This document shows positions 1-8,561 of a DNA stretch of 64,000 nucleotides, in pieces. The stretch's first letter is position 1, and each line of letters starts with the position of its first letter. The translations under genes and the position numbers were made by a program. Below the pieces are notes generated by a model. That model had not been told where the DNA came from. It searched no databases and saw only the letters and a list, made by a program, of their open reading frames with translations. Source of the stretch: UBA4732 sp002404095 (lineage in GTDB: Bacteria; Planctomycetota; Planctomycetia; Gemmatales; Gemmataceae); the NCBI GenBank assembly GCA_036783645.1, contig DAIPWT010000020.1, positions 1 to 64,000 on the forward strand. The letters run 5' to 3'.

Positions 1-60
1 TCCTACAGCGTTAATAGTTACGGCCATTCTTCGTACCATCCTCTGGACGGCGTTGGGTGC

Positions 61-193
61 CATGCTTTCGCGGGCCGGTCCCGAAACCTCGTCCAGTCCC
101 AACCCCGCGAAAGCATGAGTCCTCGCGTGGGATTCATGCTTTCGCGGCGGCTTAAGCGGCGGGAAGGTGCAGAAAAGAGGCCGCGAAAGCATG
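61..193. repeat. two inverted-repeat pairs (13-bp arms) upstream of the kinase gene
   Basis: The 13-mer CATGCTTTCGCGG occurs at 61-73 and 135-147, and its reverse complement at 105-117 and 181-193. This makes two hairpins or four half-sites about 70 bp apart. Bases 1-306 hold no convincing gene, so this is the only structure seen there. It could be a binding region for a dimeric regulator of the kinase gene, or tandem copies of a palindromic element. The arms are identical; the role is inferred. Confidence 0.6.
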
Positions 194-306
194 GCGCCCC
201 GGCTTGCGTAGATACCAACTGGTATCCGCCCCTTGCGTTCCATTCGTGAGCTAGACTTGCGGAGCGAGCAAATCTGGCGAGCATATTTTTGATCGGGGCC
301 AGTAGG

Positions 307-2973
307 ATGAACTCGGCCAAGTCGGCGAATTCTGAACCGATACCAGGCTACCGGCTGATTGCGCCGCTGGGCAGCGGCGGCTTCGGCGAAGTCTGGACCT
401 GCGAGGCGCCCGGCGGTCTGTTCAAGGCGATCAAGTTCATTCGCGGCGATGGCGACGACATTCATCCTGCCGCCTTCGGCGCGCAGCAAGAGTTGCGCGC
501 CTTGCAGTACATCAAGGCTTTGCGCCACCCGTTTCTGTTAAGCATGGATCGCGTCGAGTTCGTCGGCGGCGAACTGGTGATCGTCATGGAATTGGCCGAC
601 CGCAGCCTGCACGACCTGTTGGACCAGTACCGCGCCGCCGGGCGCCCCGGTGTGCCACGCGCGGAATTGCTGCGCTATTTCACGGAAACGGCCGAGGTTT
701 TAGACCTGCTGAATCAGGAACACGGCCTTCAGCACCTCGACATTAAGCCCCGCAATCTCTTTCTCGTCGGCCGCCATATCAAAGTCGCCGACTTCGGGCT
801 GGTCAACAGCGTGGCCGAAATGAACGGCGCCGTTAACGTCGTTCCGATGAGCGCCGCTACGCCAGTGTATGCGGCGCCGGAAAGTTTCCTCGGCAAGATT
901 ACCTTATTTAGCGATCAATATAGTCTGGCAATCACATATCATGAGTTGCTCGTGGGCGAGCCGCCGTTCGCGGGCAAGAACTTCCGTCAGCTGGCGTTCC
1001 AGCACATGCAAGCCCAGCCCGGCCTGAGCCGCCTGCCGGAAGGAGATCGTCGCGTCGTCGCGCGGGCGCTGGCGAAAGACCCAGGCGGCCGCTTCCCTTC
1101 CTGCTCCGCCTTTATCCAGGCGCTACAGGCCGGCGCGGGCGGAGACTTTTCCTTACCGCCGCTTTCGGCGATCAATCGGGATTTGCCAGACACGCGAACC
1201 GACATTCCCGTCGCGAACTTGAGTTCCACGCCGCTAGGTTCAAACACCATGCCGCGAATACAGCCGCTCGCGGCCGTCGTCTTGGATATACGGCCAGCCC
1301 TCTCCAACACCGACGCGACGACGGCGGAAACTCCGGTAGATCCCTTGGGACGGGCGCCCGCTGCGCCCTTCGCCGGCCTTCTCGACGGCTATCAGTTCCT
1401 TGAGTGCCTCGCTCATAACGCCATCGGCGAAATCTGGTTAGCGCGGACCGACGACGGCCGCGACCGCCTGGTTCGCTTCTTCTTTGAAATCCAATGCAGA
1501 GATGAAAAGGAGGAAGAGCGGCTGTCTCTCTTACGCGAGTTCCGACACGACGCGCTCGAGCCAATGGAACTCGTCGGCGACGGCGACCACAGACTGGCGC
1601 TAATTACCGACGCCTGCACGACGACATTGAACTCGCGCATGCGGGAGTGTCAGGCGGCCGGTCTGCCGGGCGTTCCCCGGCCGGAACTGCTGGCATGGCT
1701 GCAAGCGGCGGCCGAAGCGCTGGACGACCTTTTGGAGGAATACGGCGTGCGCCACCTCGCGCTGACGCCGCGACACCTCATCTTGAAGAGCGGCCGCGTG
1801 CGCCTGTTGCACTTCGGTCTCGCCGAGTTGATTCCCCTGCCGGAAGACCAGTGGGCCGCCGCCCTGAACCCGCGCTACTCCGCACCGGAGCTGCTCAAAG
1901 TGCCCGCTCATCCTTCCAGCGACGCCTATAGTCTGGCCCTGATTTACTGCGAATTATTGACCGGCGTCCACCCGTTGCGCAAATCCGGCCCGCGACCAGC
2001 CGCGTCGCCCCGTCCCCACGCCCAACCCGACCTTAGCATGGTTTCCGCAACCGACCGGGCGATCCTCCAGCGCGCCTTACACACCGACCCGAACCGGCGT
2101 TTTCTCTCCTGCACGGATTTCATGGCCGCGCTGGACCCCGGCTTGTACCAGTCAGCCCTCGCGGCGAAAGGGCCGACGGCTTCCCTTTCGGACGCCTTTG
2201 GAAACCCTTCTTTCTCCGCGACGACGCGCGCGCGAATGCGCCAACACATCAACGGCTTAGTGGCGGGAACAGCGGGCGATCTAGAAGTGCGCGAACACCG
2301 AAACGCCCGCTACCTTCTTCGTCCCGGCCACAGTCTAGAGCACAAGTTTTTCGCGCAATTGGCGCCAGGAGTCGCCAAACTAAAAGTCGAAGGATTCCGA
2401 CTTCAATGGAACGCCGCGTGGGTGGAAATTTGCGAACGGCAAGTCGTTCTTCTGGCGCCGCTAACAGGAACCTTTTGGCAGCGTTTGATGGGCGTACGGC
2501 CTGGTTTAAAGATCAGCATCGACATACCGGAGAGTGCGGCCTCCGCCGTTTCGGAAGTGCGAGTGTTGATCCAGCCGGTGGAGTGTGGGCGAGAGACGGC
2601 GGTGGCGCTTATGGAAGAGACGGCGCCGCTGCTGCTGGAGAGCCTGCGCACTTTTTTCCAGGCGCAGCCGGAGCGACGCGGTCAGGCACGAATGCCATTC
2701 GATCAGACGGTGCAGGTATCGCCCGTGTGGGACGATCGCACCGTGGGGAACCCGGTCGTCGCGCGAGCCAGGGACATCTCCATGCGCGGCATCGGAATTC
2801 ACATGCCTTGCCAACCGTCGTCGCAGCAGGTCAACATCCGTCTGGCGTGCGATCCGTCCGACAACGCGGCCTGTCTGCCGGCGTCGGTCGTCCGCGCGAC
2901 TCCGTGTGGCGACGGGGGTTATGAAGTGGGCTTTCGTTTTCTGGTAGAAGAAGGACCGCAAAAAGCGGTTTAG
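307..2973 (+). CDS. Ser/Thr protein kinase with second degenerate kinase domain and C-terminal PilZ domain
   Basis: A soluble protein of 888 residues. The N-terminal Hanks-type kinase has a glycine loop (GSGGFGEVW), the VAIK-type lysine (AIKF), a catalytic loop HLDIKPRN near residue 145 (HLD in place of HRD), DFG and an APE motif, so it should be active. A second kinase-like domain, about residues 365-610, reads HLALTPRH and HFG where HRD and DFG are expected, so it is probably a pseudokinase. The last ~95 residues fit PilZ: an R-x4-R-like start and a D-x-S-x-x-G-x-G motif (DISMRGIGI), which suggests c-di-GMP binding. The ATG at 307 was chosen; an in-frame TTG at 289 would add six residues. 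No membrane segment is seen. The gene converges on a caspase-fold gene and ends at a long hairpin. Confidence 0.85.
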   Translation: MNSAKSANSEPIPGYRLIAPLGSGGFGEVWTCEAPGGLFKAIKFIRGDGDDIHPAAFGAQQELRALQYIKALRHPFLLSMDRVEFVGGELVIVMELADRSLHDLLDQYRAAGRPGVPRAELLRYFTETAEVLDLLNQEHGLQHLDIKPRNLFLVGRHIKVADFGLVNSVAEMNGAVNVVPMSAATPVYAAPESFLGKITLFSDQYSLAITYHELLVGEPPFAGKNFRQLAFQHMQAQPGLSRLPEGDRRVVARALAKDPGGRFPSCSAFIQALQAGAGGDFSLPPLSAINRDLPDTRTDIPVANLSSTPLGSNTMPRIQPLAAVVLDIRPALSNTDATTAETPVDPLGRAPAAPFAGLLDGYQFLECLAHNAIGEIWLARTDDGRDRLVRFFFEIQCRDEKEEERLSLLREFRHDALEPMELVGDGDHRLALITDACTTTLNSRMRECQAAGLPGVPRPELLAWLQAAAEALDDLLEEYGVRHLALTPRHLILKSGRVRLLHFGLAELIPLPEDQWAAALNPRYSAPELLKVPAHPSSDAYSLALIYCELLTGVHPLRKSGPRPAASPRPHAQPDLSMVSATDRAILQRALHTDPNRRFLSCTDFMAALDPGLYQSALAAKGPTASLSDAFGNPSFSATTRARMRQHINGLVAGTAGDLEVREHRNARYLLRPGHSLEHKFFAQLAPGVAKLKVEGFRLQWNAAWVEICERQVVLLAPLTGTFWQRLMGVRPGLKISIDIPESAASAVSEVRVLIQPVECGRETAVALMEETAPLLLESLRTFFQAQPERRGQARMPFDQTVQVSPVWDDRTVGNPVVARARDISMRGIGIHMPCQPSSQQVNIRLACDPSDNAACLPASVVRATPCGDGGYEVGFRFLVEEGPQKAV

Positions 2974-2978
2974 CCGCG

Positions 2979-3051
2979 CCGTCGTTTAGCCGCGACCCGA
3001 AGGGGAGCGTTCTTCGCACGCGCTCCCCTTTGGGTCGCGGCTAAACGACGG
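2979..3051. terminator. long hairpin (family A copy 1) between convergent genes
   Basis: Arms of 31 nt (2979-3009 and 3021-3051) pair with one mismatch around an 11-nt loop. The core, GTTTAGCCGCGACCCGAAGG, recurs at 25514, 43471 and, as a half site, 58725. It lies exactly between two convergent stop codons, so it could end transcription from both sides, although it has no strong T tract. The repetition elsewhere points to a dispersed palindromic element. Confidence 0.75.
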
Positions 3052-3056
3052 TTAAG

Positions 3057-5216
3057 CTATTCACTCTTCACGCCTTGCCATTCCAGACCCAGCGCGGTTA
3101 GCTTCTCGCGCTTCGCCAGGACTTCCCACGGCGTACCGGGGTTGTCCTTGATGATCGCATCCAAATGCTTGCCCGAATCCTTAGCCAGCTTTTTGCCCTG
3201 CGTGTCGCCCTTGAGTGCGACCTGCGACGCCAACCGCCAGCCGGTTTGACCGGGCGCCAGGTCCGGTAATTGCTTGCGCATCTGGCCAAGCATCGACTGG
3301 TACTCGAACAGATAAGCGATCTGCGCTTCCAACCGCGCCAGCGTGAAATCGTAGTTGGCTTGCCAGCGCTTGGTTTCCTTGGCGCGGCCCGTTGCGGCGT
3401 TATCGCCGGCCGTCTTCAAGTCGTCCAACGTCTCTTGTAAGTGGAACAGCAAATCGGCGATCTGGCGTTCGTCGCCCTCCAGTTGCTTCTTAAACTTGGC
3501 GTCGTCGCCCGGCTTGCGGTAGCCGTCTTTCAACACAGACAGATTCACCTTCAACTCCAGACGAATCTTGCCGACCTCGTCGGCCATAGCGGGCGGCGCC
3601 GTCGCCGTGCTGACGGCATAGATGACTTCGCGGGCCTTAAATATCGCTTGGCGCAATGGCGCATCCGCGCCGTCGTCGGGGTAGTCCTTCATCTTTTCCG
3701 GCGGGAACGGCGGCAATACCTCGTCGAAGCGAACCCCCATGTCATCGCGCGAGGGCTTGATCGACGGCACGCCGATCTCGGCCAATACGGATTGGATTTC
3801 CTTGGGACTGCCGTTCTTTACCGGCGTGGCAAGCACGATGGCCGGCGCGGCTGGGGCCGACTTGTCATAGGGGGCGCCGTCTTTCGACTCATCGCCGGCC
3901 AGCCGCGACGTTTGCTGCAGCTTGAATTCCGACAATTCGCGCTTCATGCCGGCGTTGACCAGATCGCGCAACCGCTCCATCGGCAGCGGATCTTCCGGGT
4001 GCTGGATCTTGTCTTTCACACCCTTGTTTTTCTCGTCCGTCACCAACGCGGTGTCCAATTCATCGAGGAATAGGCCCATCGGCGCGTCGTCCAGTTCGTA
4101 CGACTGTTGATTGGCGATGCAAGCGGATAAGACCTGGACGCCTGGCGGCGGCGCGTTCAGGGCGGCGTCTTCCTTGGGGTCCATCGGGCCGCCGTTGGGG
4201 CGTTCCAGGCCGTGGCCGGGGTTGAGCCGGTTAACGTCCATCACCAACACCTTCTGTCGCGCCGGGCACTTAGCCATTTGCTCGTAGACCCATTTCAGCG
4301 GGATCAACGTCGCGGCGTTGTTTAGTTCGCCCTCAATGGGAGCCAGATACATCTGGCCGTCGATGGCGACGCCGTGGCCGATAAAGAAGACGAGGATACG
4401 GTCCTGCGGCCGCGAATCGTCAAGAAAGTCGGTCAGCGATTTTTCAATGACGGCCTTCATGGGCGAACGGGCTTTGCCCGTGGCGGCGCCGTCGCTGAGT
4501 TGTGCCATCTCCATCATCGGAATATGCAGGCCGCGATTCAGCGCGTCGAGGAAGTTCGGAATGTTGCGGGCGTTGGAGATGGGCATTCCGGCGTGGACCG
4601 GGTTGGCGTAAAGGTAGTTGTGTACGCTGATGACCAACGCCCGTCGGGGAAACGCTTGTCCTCCCTTTGCGCCGTCGAGCGGCCGGGCCGAATCTTTCGG
4701 ATTCGACTTGCCGGCAGACCCTGCTGTCAAGTCAGGGTTTTTCGGGTCCGAGCCGGCGTCGGCCGTCGTCGCCTTTGGGAACAGGGCGCCGCTGACGTAG
4801 GGCCAAGCGATGAGAGCGGCAATCCCGGCGACCAGCAAGATGGTAGCCGCGACGGCAGGGCCAATCCACCAGGCCCTGCCGGCGCCGCGGCGGGGACGGG
4901 GCGGTCTGGCGGGGCTGGTGCTTCCGTCATCGAATGTCTCGAACTCGCCGCCGGGGGCGCTCGTCGCCACGACCGGAACGGCGACAGCGACGGCGGCCTT
5001 GGGATAGACCACGGCCGCGATCGCAGGCGCCGCCTTGGGAACCGGCGCGGCGGTCGGCGGCGAGGTGCGCGCTGGAGGCGCCGGACGGACGGCGGACGGC
5101 TTGGATTGCAGGATCGCGCCGCAGTGTTTGCAGCGGATCGCTTTGGAGGACCAATCCGCCGGAATGCGCAGCGTTCGCTTGCATCCTGGGCACGTCGCTT
5201 GCACTACTGATGCCAT
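3057..5216 (-). CDS. membrane-anchored caspase-fold (peptidase C14-like) protein, probably catalytically dead
   Basis: A 719-residue protein. An N-terminal zinc ribbon has Cys at 9, 12, 29 and 32. A Pro/Ala-rich linker leads to one transmembrane segment near residues 118-138, then a caspase-like domain around 185-430. The His motif is present (FFIGHG, near 279). At the usual DACR site, however, the sequence is MDVNR, so Asn replaces the catalytic Cys; LSACIANQQSYE fits the later strand. The long C-terminal part is helical and of unknown role. The ATG at 5216 has GGAGG about nine bases upstream; a longer frame to 5330 lacks family similarity. It is divergent from the PP2C gene. The pseudo-enzyme reading rests on manual alignment. 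Confidence 0.75.
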   Translation of the reverse strand: MASVVQATCPGCKRTLRIPADWSSKAIRCKHCGAILQSKPSAVRPAPPARTSPPTAAPVPKAAPAIAAVVYPKAAVAVAVPVVATSAPGGEFETFDDGSTSPARPPRPRRGAGRAWWIGPAVAATILLVAGIAALIAWPYVSGALFPKATTADAGSDPKNPDLTAGSAGKSNPKDSARPLDGAKGGQAFPRRALVISVHNYLYANPVHAGMPISNARNIPNFLDALNRGLHIPMMEMAQLSDGAATGKARSPMKAVIEKSLTDFLDDSRPQDRILVFFIGHGVAIDGQMYLAPIEGELNNAATLIPLKWVYEQMAKCPARQKVLVMDVNRLNPGHGLERPNGGPMDPKEDAALNAPPPGVQVLSACIANQQSYELDDAPMGLFLDELDTALVTDEKNKGVKDKIQHPEDPLPMERLRDLVNAGMKRELSEFKLQQTSRLAGDESKDGAPYDKSAPAAPAIVLATPVKNGSPKEIQSVLAEIGVPSIKPSRDDMGVRFDEVLPPFPPEKMKDYPDDGADAPLRQAIFKAREVIYAVSTATAPPAMADEVGKIRLELKVNLSVLKDGYRKPGDDAKFKKQLEGDERQIADLLFHLQETLDDLKTAGDNAATGRAKETKRWQANYDFTLARLEAQIAYLFEYQSMLGQMRKQLPDLAPGQTGWRLASQVALKGDTQGKKLAKDSGKHLDAIIKDNPGTPWEVLAKREKLTALGLEWQGVKSE

Positions 5217-5325
5217 GATTTCCGACCTCCAAGGTCTTGAATCGGCTTTGGATATTTCCCTTAAGTCCGGTAACGCCCATCGTAGCATAAAGACGAAGGA
5301 AAGGGTGCAAGGATTCCGGCAGCCT

Positions 5326-5369
5326 CCCATAAGTCCTATAGGACTTATGGGACTTATGGGACTTATGGG
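5326..5369. repeat. palindrome plus three 9-bp tandem units (family G)
   Basis: Three units of ACTTATGGG run from 5343 to 5369, and an inverted partial unit lies at 5326-5336, forming a hairpin. The element sits between the divergent caspase-fold and PP2C genes. A related degenerate palindrome lies at 37344-37385. Confidence 0.7.
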
Positions 5370-5471
5370 TCAAATTGAGCCAGTATCTAGCCGCGCACTC
5401 CCTATGCAATCCGCGGTCAACGGTGTAGCATACAAACAAGAAACGCCGCACCGCGTCCGGGGTCTTTGCCG

Positions 5472-6812
5472 GTGAATCGCTTCGACCAGATTGAATATGC
5501 CAGCCTCACGGACGTGGGAGTCCGCCGCAGCCACAACCAGGACAACCTGGCTGTGCAGCTCGCCGCCGACGACGCCCAATGGCGCCAGCGCGGCCACCTC
5601 TTCCTCGTCGCCGACGGCATGGGCGCCCACGCGGTCGGCGAGAAGGCCAGCGAGCAAGCCGCCAGCGTCATCCCGCACACCTTTCTCAAGCACGCCCAAC
5701 AAGGTCCGCCCGGCGCCGCTCTTCGTAAGGCGTTCATCGAAGCCAATGCGCACATCCACGCCTGCGGCCAAGCCAACCGCGAATTTCAAGGCATGGGCAC
5801 CACGACCACCGCTCTATTGCTGCGCCCCGAAGGCGCCTGGGTCAGCCACGTCGGCGACAGCCGGGTCTACCGCGTCCGCGACGGCTGGATCGAACAGCTG
5901 AGCTACGATCACAGCCTTCTGTGGGAATACGCGCGCATCAAGCACATGGACCCCGAGGACGTGAAAGACATCCCCAGCAACGTCATCCATCGCTGCCTTG
6001 GCCCGGAACCGCTCGTGCAGATCGATGTGGACGGACCGCATTCCGTTCGGCCGGGGGACGTATTCCTGCTTTGCAGCGACGGGCTGAGCGGGCAGGTGAC
6101 GGATGCGGAGATGGGGGCGGTCGTTACTGTTTTGCCGCCGGCCGAGGCGTGCCAATTCTTGATTGATCTGGCCAACCTTCGCGGCGGGCCGGACAACATC
6201 ACCGCCCTTGTCGTTCGCGTGGCGCCCGGCCTGGAAGCCAACGGCGTCCCCGCGCCGCCGAAGCGCTGGGGAATGCCGCGGCCGCCATGGTGGCTGTCCA
6301 CTTTGGCGGTAGGCGTATTTCTCGCCGCCGTTGCGACCGCTATGCAAGTGAACGATTGGTCGGGCGGTCTGTTTGTGTTTTTGTTGGCATCGGCGGCCAT
6401 CATCGCAGGCTTGGCGGGCCTCGGGCTTCATTATCGCCAGGAACGGCAGAAGCAAACCGAAGAAGAGGAAGAACCGGCATCCGCACCGCACATCCACCGC
6501 CGGGCGGCGTGTCGCATCGAACAACCGCTTTTGGACCGCCTGGCCCGGGCGGTGACGATTTTGAAACAGCGAGCGGAAGACAGCGGCTGGGCGCCGGATT
6601 GGTCCGTGTACGAGCAGCACCGCGCCAAGGCGGACGAATTCCACGCGGCCGGCGATCTGGCAGCCGCCTTCCGCGAGTATTGCCGCGCAATGCTTCCGCT
6701 GAGCCGGGGACTTAGCGGCCATCGGAAAAAGGAAGAAGTTTTTCAGCCGATTTGGGACAAACATACCGAAAATGGCAGGCGGAAGATTAATCCGACCAAT
6801 TTCTCACCCTGA
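5472..6812 (+). CDS. PP2C-family Ser/Thr protein phosphatase with membrane segments
   Basis: It removes phosphate from Ser/Thr and is the natural counterpart of the nearby kinase. PP2C motifs appear in order: TDVGVRRSHNQDN, VADGMGAH, MGTTTTALLL, HVGDSRVYR, CSDGLSGQV and DNITALVV, carrying the metal-binding Asp residues. After the ~245-residue catalytic domain come two transmembrane segments (WWLSTLAVGVFLAAV and FVFLLASAAIIAGLAG), then a charged cytoplasmic tail of about 120 residues that looks helical. The GTG at 5472 is preferred; a TTG at 5466 is also possible. The gene is divergent from the caspase-fold gene, and its last nine bases overlap the convergent glycosylase gene. Confidence 0.88.
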   Translation: MNRFDQIEYASLTDVGVRRSHNQDNLAVQLAADDAQWRQRGHLFLVADGMGAHAVGEKASEQAASVIPHTFLKHAQQGPPGAALRKAFIEANAHIHACGQANREFQGMGTTTTALLLRPEGAWVSHVGDSRVYRVRDGWIEQLSYDHSLLWEYARIKHMDPEDVKDIPSNVIHRCLGPEPLVQIDVDGPHSVRPGDVFLLCSDGLSGQVTDAEMGAVVTVLPPAEACQFLIDLANLRGGPDNITALVVRVAPGLEANGVPAPPKRWGMPRPPWWLSTLAVGVFLAAVATAMQVNDWSGGLFVFLLASAAIIAGLAGLGLHYRQERQKQTEEEEEPASAPHIHRRAACRIEQPLLDRLARAVTILKQRAEDSGWAPDWSVYEQHRAKADEFHAAGDLAAAFREYCRAMLPLSRGLSGHRKKEEVFQPIWDKHTENGRRKINPTNFSP

Positions 6813-7475
6813 TGGTCCAATTCCAGAGGGCGGGGCGTCGCCGCCCTTCTTCGACTGCGGCACAAACCCTCGGCTGCGCCAGAAATACCACGTCGCAATA
6901 CTGCGATACGGCCGCCACGCCTCGGCCCGTTCGCGGAGGGCCGCCCGATCGGGCAGTTCCGACAAGCCATAGACCGACTGCACACCAGCGCGCAGCCCGA
7001 GGTCGTCTACCGGCAGGACGTCTAGCCTCCCCATCGAGAAAATAAGGAACATTTGCGCTGTCCAAGCTCCGATGCCGCGCACCGGCACCAGCAGGGAAAC
7101 CACTTCGTCGTCCGAAAGGCGGTGCAAGTCGTGTAGCGGCAGTCGGCCGCTTCGGATGTGTTCGGCCAAATCCAGTACGGCAAGCGCCTTGCCGCGCGAC
7201 AGGCCGACGCCGCGCAGTTGCTCTTCCGAAGCGGCCAAGATGGCGTCGGGCGTGAGACCGCCGGGGGCTAGTTCGGTTCCCAGGCGCGCGAAGATGGAGG
7301 CGGCCGCCTTGGTCGAAATCTGCTGGGCGATGATGGCGCGAGCCAACGCCCGGAAGCCGTCCGAGTCCGCAAGCAGTGTACAAGGGCCAATGGCCTTCAT
7401 GAGTTGGCTAAGAACGGGGTCGCGCCGGGAAAGAAGGCGTTGCGCTTTGCGGTATTCGTCGGCAAGAGAGTTCAT
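6804..7475 (-). CDS. DNA-3-methyladenine glycosylase II-like (HhH-GPD) protein
   Basis: A base-excision repair glycosylase expected to remove alkylated purines. The 223-residue protein has the helix-hairpin-helix at VPVRGIGAWTAQMF, followed by the conserved Asp in PVDDLGLRAGV, as in AlkA-type enzymes. There are no four-Cys iron-sulfur ligands, so this is not an EndoIII/MutY type. The ATG at 7475 is preferred over a GTG two codons upstream. The C-terminal tail (about 15 residues, Gly/Pro/Ser-rich) overlaps the end of the PP2C gene on the other strand. It stands alone. Confidence 0.85.
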   Translation of the reverse strand: MNSLADEYRKAQRLLSRRDPVLSQLMKAIGPCTLLADSDGFRALARAIIAQQISTKAAASIFARLGTELAPGGLTPDAILAASEEQLRGVGLSRGKALAVLDLAEHIRSGRLPLHDLHRLSDDEVVSLLVPVRGIGAWTAQMFLIFSMGRLDVLPVDDLGLRAGVQSVYGLSELPDRAALRERAEAWRPYRSIATWYFWRSRGFVPQSKKGGDAPPSGIGPSG

Positions 7476-7572
7476 GACCACCCAACCATGAGGCCGGCGC
7501 TTCCGTTACAGTTCCACGGCGCTGTCGGCCGATGGAGATAAGGGGAGATTCTTCTCGCACAGGGACCGTGCC

Positions 7573-8448
7573 ATGTACCGCCAGTTCCCATGGTATTGCC
7601 GCATTGGAAAGGCTGCCGGGTCGATTAGCACTTTCGCTCTTGTGGCGTGTCTGTTGGCGGGGTGTTCGTCGGGACCGGGAAGCCCCTTCTCCGCGTTCAA
7701 CCCGACGCACCAGCTGCTCGATTCGGCCCAGGCGATGAAGCAGGCGGCGTCTGTGCCTGCCGCAGTGCCGCGTGAATTGGACAAGCGGCCGCAACCGCCT
7801 TATATCGTGGAACCGGGCGACGTACTGCTGGTGTTGCCGGCCGACGTGGACTCGCCCGTGCGTCTTCCGGGCGACCAGCCTGTGATGCCAGACGGCACGA
7901 TCCAACTTGGCAAATACGGCCGGCTGCAAGTCGCGGGTAAGACGGTCGATGACATTGAAGCGGCCGTCAAGGCTCAGGTGGACGTCAAGGACGCTGGAGT
8001 CTTCACGGTGCGCGTGGTGACGCGGCAAAGCAAGGTGTATTACGTCATTGGCGAGGTCAACGCTCCAGGCGCCTACCAGCTCAGCGGACGGGAAACCGTA
8101 CTCGACGCGATCCTTGCCGCGGGTGGACTAACCGAGCGTGCCTCGCGCGACAATATCATACTGGACCGCCCGTCCGCGCCCGATTCTTGTCGGACGGTGT
8201 TGCCGGTCTGTTGGAGTGAGATTGTCCAGCTCGGCGACACCTCGACCAATTATCAGATGGCCACCGGCGACCGGGTTTACGTGCCGTCGCGCACCTTCTG
8301 GGAAGAGCTGTGCCACAAACGGCAATGCCCGTGCGGCAGCCGGCCGCAGACGGCGTGCCCCATCCCCGCGGCGTCCGGCGGTTGTGGCGTCGTCGTCGAA
8401 GGCGCCTCACTGACCGGCCCTTGGATTCCACCGGCGCCGAAGCAGTAG
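7573..8448 (+). CDS. Wza-type polysaccharide export lipoprotein
   Basis: An outer-membrane or periplasmic exporter component for extracellular polysaccharide. The 291-residue protein has a lipoprotein signal (hydrophobic stretch ending LLAGCSS), then the Poly_export domain beginning YIVEPGDVL and a SLBB-type repeat (YYVIGEVNAPGAYQLSG, then LDAILAAGGLT). The family usually ends soon after 'GDRVYV'; here a Cys-rich tail follows (CHKRQCPCGS, then TACP and GGCG), which is unusual. No Wzc kinase or glycosyltransferase cluster is adjacent, so the exported polymer is unknown. Confidence 0.85.
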   Translation: MYRQFPWYCRIGKAAGSISTFALVACLLAGCSSGPGSPFSAFNPTHQLLDSAQAMKQAASVPAAVPRELDKRPQPPYIVEPGDVLLVLPADVDSPVRLPGDQPVMPDGTIQLGKYGRLQVAGKTVDDIEAAVKAQVDVKDAGVFTVRVVTRQSKVYYVIGEVNAPGAYQLSGRETVLDAILAAGGLTERASRDNIILDRPSAPDSCRTVLPVCWSEIVQLGDTSTNYQMATGDRVYVPSRTFWEELCHKRQCPCGSRPQTACPIPAASGGCGVVVEGASLTGPWIPPAPKQ

Positions 8449-8561
8449 AAGTTTAGAATCGGCTTAGTTCCGTTGCAGATGCAAACAATCGTAGGAAACC
8501 CATAATATAAGAGGAGTCGGTCTACTGCTGATAGCCTACCCACCCTCCGCGGAGTTTCTTC

